From: Cellulomonas triticagri
GTDB taxonomy: Bacteria > Actinomycetota > Actinomycetes > Actinomycetales > Cellulomonadaceae
Length of the DNA stretch: 32,955 bases
Direction of reading: 5' to 3'
Assembly: GCF_003696205.1 (NCBI RefSeq)
Contig: NZ_RFFI01000038.1
Span: 1-32,955, forward strand
Made by a program: the position numbers and the translations under genes. Position 1 is the first letter of the stretch. Each line of letters begins with the position of its first letter. The notes beneath the pieces are model-generated. The model was given only the letters and a program-made list of their open reading frames with translations. It was not told where the DNA came from and did no database searches. Positions 1-8,858 of the stretch are shown in pieces.

Positions 1-1059
1 GGCGAGCGCGACCCGGCGCCAGGACCGCTGGCGGCGCAGCGCCCCGGCGGCCGCGAGCGCCTCGGGGGCGGCCGCGCCCCACGCGTGCCAGAACCCGATC
101 GACCCGGTCCACGGCAGCACCGCCCCGAACGGCCAGCGCCGCACCTCGGTGCTGCCCATCGCGGCGACGCCCTCCGCGTACCGGTCGAGGGCACGGGTCA
201 GCCGGTGGTCGCGGGGCCGGACGCGCACGGCGGCGACGAGCCCGAGGACGGCCTCGGCGGTGGCGTCCGCGCCCCCGGCGATCAGCCACGCGGGCAGGTC
301 GACCCCGTCGCTGCGCACCCGCTGCCCGTACCGGGACAGCGACTCGCGCTCCAGCGCCCCGACGGCGAGGTGCAGCCGGTCCACGAGGAACTGCGCGAAG
401 GCGGCCGACCGCTGCCCCTCGGCGGCGAAGGCCGCGTACCCCTCGCCGAGCGCCCACACCGTACGGGCCAACCAGTACGACTCGGCGGAGTCGGACGGGT
501 CGGGCAGCTCGACGGGCTCGGCGCTGCGGTTCAGCGCGCCGTCGGGCTGCTGCCACAGCACGACCCGCCCGGCGTCCGGGCCCGAGTCGACCTGCAGGTA
601 GGTCAGGGCACGGAGCGTCTGGTACGCCTGCTCCCGGCTGGTGGCGTCCCCGGTGGACCGCCAGTGCCGCAGCAGGACGACCGCGCACCGGGCGATGTCG
701 TCGGTGTTGTACGCGCCCTGCGACCAGTGCCCGGTGGCGGGGTCGAGGGTGCCGCCGCCGACCCGCCGGAACCCGCCGGGCGCGGCGGCGTCCGCGTCGG
801 CGTAGGTCCACGGGGCCAGGGCGGTGGGCTCCTGCGCGAGCCGGTGGGTGGTGTGCGTCGCGACGGCGGGCAGCGGCACGGTGTCCAGCAGGAACCGCAG
901 GTGCGCGAGGTTGGTGAGCGGCGCGGGGGTGCCGCCTCCTCCGCCCCCTCCCCCGCCGGCGGGCCGGGGCAGGGTCGCCGCACCGGCCCCGGACCCGGTC
1001 GCCACGAGGGCGGCGGGCACGGCGGCGCAGGCGGTCAGGAAGGTGCGTCGAGTCGTCAT
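1..1059 (-). CDS. Tat-exported protein, possible glycoside hydrolase (C-terminus beyond window)
   Basis: This frame is open for 353 codons from an ATG at 1059 to the window edge, so the C-terminus is missing. The start follows GGAGGACGAG. The N-terminus has a twin-arginine motif (TTRRTFLTA), a hydrophobic stretch and a small-residue cleavage region, so the product is probably exported by Tat. A run of nine glycines (about residues 35-43) follows as a linker. The rest is helix-rich with spaced Trp and Tyr (for example NTDDIAR, SAESYWLARTVWALGEG), which recalls an alpha/alpha-toroid carbohydrate enzyme, but I cannot assign a GH family. It is the last gene seen of the LacI/ABC/GH130 operon, 43 nt after GH130. 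I infer that it acts on the same glycan outside the cell. LTAC at residues 8-11 looks like a lipobox but lies too early to be one. Confidence 0.72.
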   Translation of the reverse strand, partial: MTTRRTFLTACAAVPAALVATGSGAGAATLPRPAGGGGGGGGGTPAPLTNLAHLRFLLDTVPLPAVATHTTHRLAQEPTALAPWTYADADAAAPGGFRRVGGGTLDPATGHWSQGAYNTDDIARCAVVLLRHWRSTGDATSREQAYQTLRALTYLQVDSGPDAGRVVLWQQPDGALNRSAEPVELPDPSDSAESYWLARTVWALGEGYAAFAAEGQRSAAFAQFLVDRLHLAVGALERESLSRYGQRVRSDGVDLPAWLIAGGADATAEAVLGLVAAVRVRPRDHRLTRALDRYAEGVAAMGSTEVRRWPFGAVLPWTGSIGFWHAWGAAAPEALAAAGALRRQRSWRRVALA

Positions 1060-1102
1060 CGTCTCGTCCTCCGGGTTGTCCGTCCGGGGTGGTGCGCGGG
1101 GC

Positions 1103-2089
1103 TCAGGGGCGCAGCGTGCTGCCCCAGGGGCGGGCGGGGTCGTGGACCGCGACCGCGAGGGTGGTGTCGGACTGGCCGTAGTAGGCGAACCACGTCCCGT
1201 GGAACTGGACCAGCCCCTCGACGAACGTCACGTTGGACACCAGGCCGTTGAGGTCCTCGAAGGTCTGCGGCCGCAGCCACGGCTCCTGCAGCCGGGCGAG
1301 CACCCGGGTCGGCTCGTCGGGGTCGATCGCGATCTGCCCGCACCGGTAGTCGACGTCGACCGTGCCGTCGTCGTGCACGGTGCGCGTCGCGCCGTTGGTG
1401 AGCATGACCAGCAGGCCGTTCGCCGTGAGCACGGGCGACGTGCCGATCTCGACCAGGTCCGCGTCGAACGACCCGGGGGTCGGCGCGTACATCGGCTCGG
1501 TGTCGGGCGTGCCGGGCGTCCAGTGGATCAGGTCGTCGCTGGTCGCCCAGTACAAGCCGCCCTCGCCGAAGTACATCCACCACCGGCCCTGCATCGGCAC
1601 GGGGACGATGACCCCGGCCTTGGACCACTCGTGGCCGCGCGGGTCGACGGTGGCGAAGGTGTCGAACCCGGGGAACAGCGGGCCGTGCCGGGTCCAGGTG
1701 CGCAGGTCGGTCGACGTCGCCAGGCACAGCCGCGCCGCCTTCCGGTCCCAGCCCGTGTACGTCAGGTAGTAGGTCCCGTCGATGCAGGCGATGCGCGGGT
1801 CCTCCACGCCGTACCGCTCGTAGTCCTCCTGCGGGGAGAAGATCGGCTCGGCCTCGCGCTCGAAGTGGTAGCCGTCGCTGCTCCGCGCCAGGCCGATGTG
1901 CGACACGATGTCGTCGGCGTGCGCCCGGTACAGCAGCACGACCTCGTCGTCGACGACGAGCGCCGCGGGGTTGTAGAGGTTGGCGGACTCCCACGACCCG
2001 CCGCGCGGGCGCAGGATCGGGTTGCCCGCGTAGGGCACGAACGGGCCGAGCGGGAACGCGGCGTCGGTGAACAGGGTGGTCGCTGGCAT
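1103..2089 (-). CDS. GH130 family glycosidase/phosphorylase (beta-mannoside type)
   Basis: The 328-residue protein has no signal peptide and should be cytoplasmic. It shows the five-bladed propeller hallmarks of GH130: AGNPILRP near residue 21, LYNPAALV near 38, LLYRAHADD near 52, IGLARSSDG near 65 and GVEDPRI near 94. The VEDPR stretch holds the conserved acidic residue of the family (D97 here). GH130 enzymes phosphorolyse or hydrolyse beta-mannosides such as mannobiose, Man-GlcNAc or mannosyl-glucose. I cannot tell phosphorylase from hydrolase by eye, because that depends on phosphate-binding Arg/His residues which need an alignment. The start lies 3 nt after the upstream permease stop, which indicates coupled translation. 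The context suggests that an imported beta-mannosyl oligosaccharide is broken down here. Confidence 0.88.
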   Translation of the reverse strand: MPATTLFTDAAFPLGPFVPYAGNPILRPRGGSWESANLYNPAALVVDDEVVLLYRAHADDIVSHIGLARSSDGYHFEREAEPIFSPQEDYERYGVEDPRIACIDGTYYLTYTGWDRKAARLCLATSTDLRTWTRHGPLFPGFDTFATVDPRGHEWSKAGVIVPVPMQGRWWMYFGEGGLYWATSDDLIHWTPGTPDTEPMYAPTPGSFDADLVEIGTSPVLTANGLLVMLTNGATRTVHDDGTVDVDYRCGQIAIDPDEPTRVLARLQEPWLRPQTFEDLNGLVSNVTFVEGLVQFHGTWFAYYGQSDTTLAVAVHDPARPWGSTLRP

Positions 2090-2092
2090 GGG

Positions 2093-2932
2093 TCAGCCCT
2101 TCACGGCGGAGCCGAGGTCGGTGGCGCGGAAGTACCGCTGGAACAGGCAGAACAGGACGACCACCGGGAACGCGAGCGCGCAGGCGCCCGCGAGGATCGC
2201 GCCGTTCGGGTTGGCGGTGGACTGGGCCACGTTGGAGATGTAGTTCGCGAGGGACACGGCGAGCGGCTGCAGCGACGCGTCCTTGGTGATGAGGAACGGC
2301 CACAGGAACTCGTTCCACGGGCCGATGAACGTCACCAGCACGACGGTGGCGAGCGCGGGCCGCACCAGCGGCAGCGCGATCGACCGCAGGATGCGCAGCT
2401 CGCCCGCCCCGTCGATCCGCGCCGCCTCGAACATCTCCTGCGGCAGCGCCCGGAAGAACTGGGCGAAGATGAACACCGCCGTGGTGTTGATCGCGAACGG
2501 CAGGATCATGCCGAGGTACGTGTCCCCGAGCCCGTAGCCGCGGGTGATCTGGACGTAGAGCGGGATCATCAGCAGCTGGAACGGCACCATCTGCACCAGC
2601 AGCATGAGCCCCCAGGTGAGCCGCCGCCCCGGGAACCGCAGCCGCGCGACCGCGTACCCGGCGAGCGTGCCGAGCACGACGGTGCCGAGCAGGACGCCCG
2701 CGGTCATGATCAGCGAGTTGACCAGCGAGCCGACCAGGTCGATCCGCGAGTCGATCCGCGTGAAGTTCTCCGTCGTCCACCCGTCGGTCGGCAGCAGCCG
2801 GTCGGGGGTGTTGGTGGGGTTCTCCTGGAACGCCCCGACCACCATGAAGAAGAACGGGAACGCGAACACCAGGGCCGCGCCCGCGAGCAGCAGGTGGCGG
2901 ACCAGGGTGCCGCCGCGTCGTCGTCGCATCAT
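2093..2932 (-). CDS. ABC sugar transporter permease (CUT1, MalG-like)
   Basis: This 279-residue inner-membrane protein has an Arg-rich N-terminus, a first hydrophobic helix (LLLAGAALVFAFPFFFMVVGAF) and several further transmembrane segments. The EAA-loop signature EAARIDGAGELRILRSIALP contacts the ATPase in binding-protein-dependent permeases. The start is the first of two tandem ATG codons. It overlaps the stop of the upstream permease as ATGA, which is typical of translational coupling. The length and the SxxNS...T...AGYA segment fit MalG-type CUT1 permeases. No ATPase gene is in the operon, so a shared MsmX/MsiK-type ATPase encoded elsewhere probably powers it, as is common in actinobacteria. 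Confidence 0.93.
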   Translation of the reverse strand: MMRRRRGGTLVRHLLLAGAALVFAFPFFFMVVGAFQENPTNTPDRLLPTDGWTTENFTRIDSRIDLVGSLVNSLIMTAGVLLGTVVLGTLAGYAVARLRFPGRRLTWGLMLLVQMVPFQLLMIPLYVQITRGYGLGDTYLGMILPFAINTTAVFIFAQFFRALPQEMFEAARIDGAGELRILRSIALPLVRPALATVVLVTFIGPWNEFLWPFLITKDASLQPLAVSLANYISNVAQSTANPNGAILAGACALAFPVVVLFCLFQRYFRATDLGSAVKG

Positions 2933-3879
2933 CGCTCCCGGTTCAGGCGCTGGGCGGCCAGGGACAGCAGGCCCACGACGATGACGAGCAGCATGCCGAT
3001 CGCCGCCGCCGTGTCGGGGTTCTGCTGCTGGATGCCACGCTGGTAGATGAGCAGCACGGGCGTCACGGACGCCCCGTCGGGGCCGCCACCGCTGGTCAGC
3101 AGGTACGGCTCCGTGAACAGGTTGGTGCCGGTGATGATCGCCAGGACCAGCACGAGCGTCGTCGCCCCGCGCACCCCGGGCACCGTCACGTTGAGGAACC
3201 GCTGGAACCCGTTGGCGCCGTCGGTCTCGGCGGACTCGTGCAGCTCGCGCGGGACGTTCTGCAGCGCCGCGAGGTACAGCAGGACGTAGAAGCCGAGCTG
3301 CTTCCACGTCACGTACAGCGCGATGGTCGGCATCGCCAGGCCCTTGTTCACCAGCCACGACGGGTCGGGCGCCAGCGGCCCGAGGACCGCGTTCACCAGG
3401 CCGTTCGACGAGAACAGCAGCATCCACACGCCGACCAGCGAGACGCTCGCCGTCAGGTACGGCACGTAGTACGCCACCCGGTAGACCGACGCCCACCGGA
3501 TCCCGGCGTTCAGCGCCGACGCCAGCACGAGCGCGAGCACCACCGTCAGCGGCACGTTGATGACCAGGAACACCGCGGTGTTCCGAAACGAGCGCAGCAC
3601 CTGCGGGTCGGTCAGCACGGCCGCGAAGTTGTCGAACCCCACGAACGGCTTCGGCACGTCCACCCCGGGCGCGGTGAAGAAGTAGTCGTGCAGCGACATG
3701 TACCCCGCGAACCCGAGCGGGTAGGCGAACACGACGAGCACGAACACCAGGTACGGCGCGGCGAGCAGGGTGCCGACCGGCTGCCCGCCCCACCAGCGGC
3801 GGCGACCCCGCCGGGCCGGGGCGGGAGCCGGGGTGCGGCCCCGCTCCCGGCCCGGGGTGCCGGTGCTGACGGCGGTCAC
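2929..3879 (-). CDS. ABC sugar transporter permease (CUT1, MalF-like)
   Basis: This 316-residue membrane protein is the partner of the downstream permease. I chose the GTG at 3879, two bases after the binding-protein stop; a longer frame upstream would run back into the binding-protein gene. The N-terminal 35 or so residues are Pro/Arg-rich and cytoplasmic. The first membrane helix follows (LLAAPYLVFVLVVFAYPLGFAGYMSL), then the large loop usual for MalF-type proteins and further helices. The EAA-type loop reads HESAETDGANGFQRFLNVTVP. The 4-nt ATGA overlap with the next gene supports co-translation. The substrate is not evident from the permease; the neighbouring GH130 suggests a mannose-containing oligosaccharide. 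Confidence 0.92.
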   Translation of the reverse strand: MTAVSTGTPGRERGRTPAPAPARRGRRRWWGGQPVGTLLAAPYLVFVLVVFAYPLGFAGYMSLHDYFFTAPGVDVPKPFVGFDNFAAVLTDPQVLRSFRNTAVFLVINVPLTVVLALVLASALNAGIRWASVYRVAYYVPYLTASVSLVGVWMLLFSSNGLVNAVLGPLAPDPSWLVNKGLAMPTIALYVTWKQLGFYVLLYLAALQNVPRELHESAETDGANGFQRFLNVTVPGVRGATTLVLVLAIITGTNLFTEPYLLTSGGGPDGASVTPVLLIYQRGIQQQNPDTAAAIGMLLVIVVGLLSLAAQRLNRER

Positions 3880-3881
3880 CG

Positions 3882-5156
3882 TCAGCCCCCGACCAGGTCG
3901 TCGATCTGCTGCGCGGCGGTGGACAGGAACTCGTCGGTGGTCGTGCTGCCGAAGATCACCGCGGACGAGTACGCCTCGCGGAACGCCTGCCACGCCTCGA
4001 TCGAGCTCGGGATGCTCGGCACGTCACCGGTGCGGCCGGCCTGGTCGGCGAACACCTCGTAGTCCGGGTTCGCCGCGAAGTAGTCCGGGTACGTCGTCGC
4101 GAGGTCCTGGCGCAGCGGCATCTGGCCGGTGGCCTCCAGCAGCGCGCCGTCGTTCTGCTCGCTGGTCGAGAACTTGAGGAACTCCCACGCGGTGCCCTGG
4201 TTCTCGCACGCCGTGAACATCGAGACGTTCTTCGAGTCCGCGAACGTCGTCACGTCGGCGCGGCCGTCCGAGGTCGGCACGGGCATGAAGCCGACGTCCA
4301 CGCTGTCGCCGTAGGACGCGATGGCCCACGGGCCCGCCATCTGCATCGCGGTCTGCCCGGTCGCCATGGCGTCGTCCGTCGACTCCTCCTGCGGGGCGAG
4401 GCCCTGGGAGTAGATCGACGCCCAGAAGTCTGCGACCGCCTTGCCCGCCTCGTCGTCGAACGTCGCCTTCCCGTCCTCGACCAGCAGCGTGCCGTCGGTC
4501 TCGGCCAGGTAGGTCGGGTAGAAGTCGAACCACGGCTGGTAGAAGTCGTTGGTCGGCGACGGCCAGATCGCGCTCGGCGCCGCCCCGGAGTCCACGATCT
4601 GCTGCGCGCCCGCGAGGAAGTCGTCGAACGTCGCCATCCCCGGGTCCTCCGGGTCCAGCCCGGCCTGCGCGAACAACGCCTTGTTGTACATGACCATCAC
4701 CGGGTTCGACTTCCAGGGCAGCTGGTAGGAGCCGCCGTCGGTCTGGTACTGCTCGACCGCGTCCCCGCCGCGCTCGGCCAGGTAGTCGGCTCCGCCGTCG
4801 AACGTCGCCAGGTCGACCAGGCCGCCCTGCCGCACCCAGCCGGGCACCGCGGCGCTGGAGATGTTGTAGACCAGGCAGGGCGCCGTGCCCGCGGTGATCG
4901 CGGCGGTGATGGCCTCCTCGGACGACGACCCCGCGGGGATCTCCTGCGCGGTCACCTGCTCGTCGGGGTGCTCGGCGTTCCAGGCGTCCACGACGTCCTG
5001 GCCCCAGCCCACCTCCTGCTCGTTGTTGGACAGCCAGACGGTGATCGGCCCGGTCGCGGCGCCGGCCTCGCCGCCGCCGGAGTCGCCACCTCCCGAGCAC
5101 GCGGTGGTGGCGAGGGCGACGGCGCCCACCAGGGCGGCGGTGCGGGTGTACCTCAT
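3882..5156 (-). CDS. Sugar ABC transporter substrate-binding lipoprotein
   Basis: The 424-residue protein has a lipoprotein signal peptide: MRYTRTAALVGAVALATTAC with lipobox ATTAC, followed by a Gly/Ser-rich tether. It belongs to the extracellular solute-binding protein family 1. Recognisable pieces are ITVWLSNNEQEVGWGQDVVDAWN near the N-terminus, PWKSNPVMVMYNKALFAQAGLDP in the middle and MAGPWAIASYG in the C-terminal lobe. It should be anchored on the outer face of the membrane and deliver an oligosaccharide to the two downstream permeases. The ATG follows GGAGGAG and overlaps the stop of the LacI gene as ATGA. Family 1 binders usually take oligosaccharides; the ligand cannot be read from the sequence. 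Confidence 0.94.
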   Translation of the reverse strand: MRYTRTAALVGAVALATTACSGGGDSGGGEAGAATGPITVWLSNNEQEVGWGQDVVDAWNAEHPDEQVTAQEIPAGSSSEEAITAAITAGTAPCLVYNISSAAVPGWVRQGGLVDLATFDGGADYLAERGGDAVEQYQTDGGSYQLPWKSNPVMVMYNKALFAQAGLDPEDPGMATFDDFLAGAQQIVDSGAAPSAIWPSPTNDFYQPWFDFYPTYLAETDGTLLVEDGKATFDDEAGKAVADFWASIYSQGLAPQEESTDDAMATGQTAMQMAGPWAIASYGDSVDVGFMPVPTSDGRADVTTFADSKNVSMFTACENQGTAWEFLKFSTSEQNDGALLEATGQMPLRQDLATTYPDYFAANPDYEVFADQAGRTGDVPSIPSSIEAWQAFREAYSSAVIFGSTTTDEFLSTAAQQIDDLVGG

Positions 5157-6205
5157 CGGAACTCCTCCTCGAGCTCGGGGGCGGGGGTGGTGCGTCGTGC
5201 GGTCGCGGGTGCGGGGGCGTCGGTGCTGGCCCGCAGCCGCAGGGCGGTGCAGTCGACGGCGACGTCGCGCGGGTCGTCCCCGGCGACGTCCGCGAGCAGC
5301 CGCGCGGTGGCGACCCGGCCGCGCCGGGCCGGGTCGGTGGACACGGACGTCAGCGGCGGGCTCAGGTGCGCCGACAGGTGGTCGTCGTCGAACCCGGCGA
5401 CCGCCAGGTCCTCGGGCACGCGCAGCCCGCGGCTCTGGGCGTACGAGGTGCCCGCGATCGCCATGGTGTCGTTCGCGAACAGGATCGCCGTGGGCCGGTC
5501 CCGCAGCGCCAGCAGGTCCGCGGTCAGGGCCCGTCCGCTGCCCGCCGTGAAGTCGCCCTCGCGCAGCAGCGCCCTCGAGCCCACGGCCCGCACGTACGCG
5601 CGGGCCCGGGCGTACGAGTGCACGTAGTCGAGCGGCCCGGCGACGTGCGCGATCCGGGTGTGCCCGCGCTCACGCAGGTGCGCGACCAGGTCCCGCACCG
5701 GGGCGGCGTCGTCGGTGCGCACGCACGACAGCCGGGTCTCGCCCTCGTACGCGCCGAGCAGCACGGCGGGCAGCCCGAGCCCGGCCAGGAACGGCACCCG
5801 CCAGTCGGCGCGGTGCAGGTCCAGGACGACCACCCCGTCGGCGCGCCCGGCGGCCATCGCCTGGTAAGCCCGCTCCTCCGCGCCCCGGCTGCCCACCACC
5901 TGCAGCACGAGCGCCACCTCGCGCTCCGCGAGGGTCTGCTCGACGCCCGCGATGAACGCCGGGAAGAAGGTGTCCGACGCCAGGATCGCCGGGTCGCGGC
6001 GCAGCACGACCCCGATCGCGTTGGCGCGGCGGGCCGCGAGCGCCCGGGCGCTGCTGCTCGGCACCCAGCGCAGCGCGTCGGCCGCCGCGAAGACGCGCGC
6101 CTTCGTCGCCGCCGAGATGGGGCGGTGGCCGCTGTACGCGTGGGACACGGTGGCCTTGGTCACCCCCGCGGCGCGGGCGACGTCGGAGATCGTCGGTCGG
6201 CTCAT
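5153..6205 (-). CDS. LacI-family transcriptional repressor
   Basis: This is a 350-residue LacI/GalR regulator. The N-terminal helix-turn-helix reads TISDVARAAGVTKATVSHAYSG, followed by the hinge (ARVFAAADALRWVPSSSARALA) and a periplasmic-binding-protein-like effector domain (ILFANDTMAIAGTSYAQ, LAVAGFDDDHLSAHLSPPLTSV). The start ATG at 6205 follows GAGGGAG. The stop overlaps the binding-protein start as ATGA, so the repressor is the first gene of the operon it probably controls. Two operator-like sequences lie just upstream, across its promoter, and autoregulation is likely. The effector is probably the imported sugar or a breakdown product (inference from context). Confidence 0.94.
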   Translation of the reverse strand: MSRPTISDVARAAGVTKATVSHAYSGHRPISAATKARVFAAADALRWVPSSSARALAARRANAIGVVLRRDPAILASDTFFPAFIAGVEQTLAEREVALVLQVVGSRGAEERAYQAMAAGRADGVVVLDLHRADWRVPFLAGLGLPAVLLGAYEGETRLSCVRTDDAAPVRDLVAHLRERGHTRIAHVAGPLDYVHSYARARAYVRAVGSRALLREGDFTAGSGRALTADLLALRDRPTAILFANDTMAIAGTSYAQSRGLRVPEDLAVAGFDDDHLSAHLSPPLTSVSTDPARRGRVATARLLADVAGDDPRDVAVDCTALRLRASTDAPAPATARRTTPAPELEEEFR

Positions 6206-6233
6206 CCTCACTCCCTCGTGCTGATGTCCTGCG

Positions 6234-6277
6234 ACCGTAAAAGCGGTTTGACGATCCGGCCAACCGGTTTGACGACG
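6234..6277 (-). promoter_or_regulatory. Sugar operon promoter with paired LacI-type operators
   Basis: In the 108-bp divergent spacer the 11-mer CGGTTTGACGA occurs twice, at 6244-6254 and 6265-6275, exactly 21 bp apart (two helical turns). Each copy is half of a CG-centred pseudo-palindrome (AAAGCGGTTT; CCAACCGGTTTG with a perfect AACCGGTT core), the shape of LacI/GalR operators. On the minus strand a -10-like TACGGT lies at 6234-6239, so both operators sit in the core promoter. The second also lies within 40 bp of the ABC-F -10 box. The assignment to the adjacent LacI protein is an inference. Confidence 0.7.
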
Positions 6278-6301
6278 TCCGGTCGCGGGCCTGCCGCCGC
6301 C

Positions 6302-6313
6302 TACGCTGGTGGG
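6302..6313 (+). promoter_or_regulatory. Leaderless promoter of ABC-F gene
   Basis: TACGCT at 6302-6307 lies 6 nt before the ATG at 6314. No Shine-Dalgarno sequence is visible, so transcription probably starts at or next to the start codon. Confidence 0.5.
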
Positions 6314-8122
<1,809 letters not shown>

Positions 8123-8124
8123 CC

Positions 8125-8152
8125 CCTGCGGGGAACCCCCTGACCCCGCGGG
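8125..8152 (+). terminator. Possible terminator after ABC-F gene
   Basis: A 9-bp stem (CCTGCGGGG against CCCCGCGGG, one T-G pair) with a 10-nt loop lies 2 nt after the ABC-F stop. There is no T-tract, as is common in GC-rich actinobacteria, so the call rests on position and stem only. Confidence 0.4.
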
Positions 8153-8247
8153 CGGCGAGCCGTCCACAGGCGGGTGGGGCGTGCACGGTCCCCAGGCCGG
8201 ACCCGGGGTCGCTGCCAGCCCGACGCGGCTCGGCCTAGCGTCGCGGC

Positions 8248-8757
8248 ATGACCCAGACCGGCTGGCTCGCCACGCTGTCGCTGCTCGGGCCCGTGGCCAC
8301 GGGCGCGGCAGCGCTCGTCGCGCTGGTCGTGGGCGTGGCGACAGTGCGGCAGCGCGACCGGGCGGACCAGCGGGAGCAGTGGTGGCAGCGGGCCCGGTGG
8401 GCCCTGGAGCTGACCTTCCCCGACGACGAGGACCTGGTGCGGCGGGGTTACGCCGCCGTGCACCACCTGACCCGCAGCGCCCTGGCCGGGGACGACGAGC
8501 GGAAGCTGATCCAGGCCATGAACGACGTGGGGCTGGCCACGGCCCACCCCACCCTCGAAGATGGCCTCGGGGGTCCGACCGGAGGCGACGAGGACGAGGA
8601 AGAGGTTCCCGGTGGACAAGTACGACCTGGAGATCCAGGAGCGCAGGAGACGGCGCGCGGCGATCCTGCGGACGCCCGAGGTGCAGCAGGCGATGGCGGC
8701 GGCACGCGTGGCGGTCGACGAGAGCCTCGGCGAGGAGACACCGCAGTGGATCCGTGA
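8248..8757 (+). CDS. Small membrane-anchored protein, unknown function
   Basis: The ATG at 8248 follows a TAGCGT box by 6 nt (leaderless). The frame encodes 169 residues. An N-terminal membrane helix (LATLSLLGPVATGAAALVAL) is followed by a charged soluble part (RQRDRADQREQWWQRARWALEL; LVRRGYAAVHHLTRSALAGDDERKLIQAMNDVG). After about codon 105 (8560) the codons lose their G/C third-position bias and the protein becomes low-complexity Gly/Asp/Arg. From there the +1 frame, used by the next gene, carries the bias. The conserved part is therefore probably residues 1-105, with the tail an over-run or the mark of a frameshift. I do not recognise the family. One-helix proteins of this type in actinobacteria often precede a short cytosolic partner. 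Confidence 0.6.
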   Translation: MTQTGWLATLSLLGPVATGAAALVALVVGVATVRQRDRADQREQWWQRARWALELTFPDDEDLVRRGYAAVHHLTRSALAGDDERKLIQAMNDVGLATAHPTLEDGLGGPTGGDEDEEEVPGGQVRPGDPGAQETARGDPADARGAAGDGGGTRGGRREPRRGDTAVDP

Positions 8758-8794
8758 TCTCGCGGAGAAGCCGCTCCCGCCCTACGGACGCTGA
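8612..8794 (+). CDS. Short charged protein, unknown function
   Basis: The gene encodes 60 residues from a GTG preceded by GAGGAAGAGG at good spacing. An upstream in-frame ATG at 8561 would add 17 residues, but those codons (repeated AGG) read more like the ribosome-binding site than protein. The product is highly charged and helical (VDKYDLEIQERRRRRAAILRT..., ending PLPPYGR), with no membrane segment. Third-position G/C is strong throughout, so it is likely real. It overlaps the preceding gene by 146 nt in another frame, far more than normal coupling. No family recognised. It may act with the membrane protein before it. Confidence 0.6.
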   Translation: MDKYDLEIQERRRRRAAILRTPEVQQAMAAARVAVDESLGEETPQWIRDLAEKPLPPYGR

Positions 8795-8858
8795 CCCGCG
8801 GACCACCCGGACGGGGGTACGGTCCGGGCCACCCCGACCCGGATCCGAGAGGACGCAC

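Noticed and set aside
85-1251. Long plus-strand open frame opposite the exported protein and GH130 genes
   Set aside because: The translation is Arg/Gly/Pro-rich low-complexity sequence, a typical antisense shadow in very GC-rich DNA; the minus-strand frames carry motifs and ribosome-binding sites.
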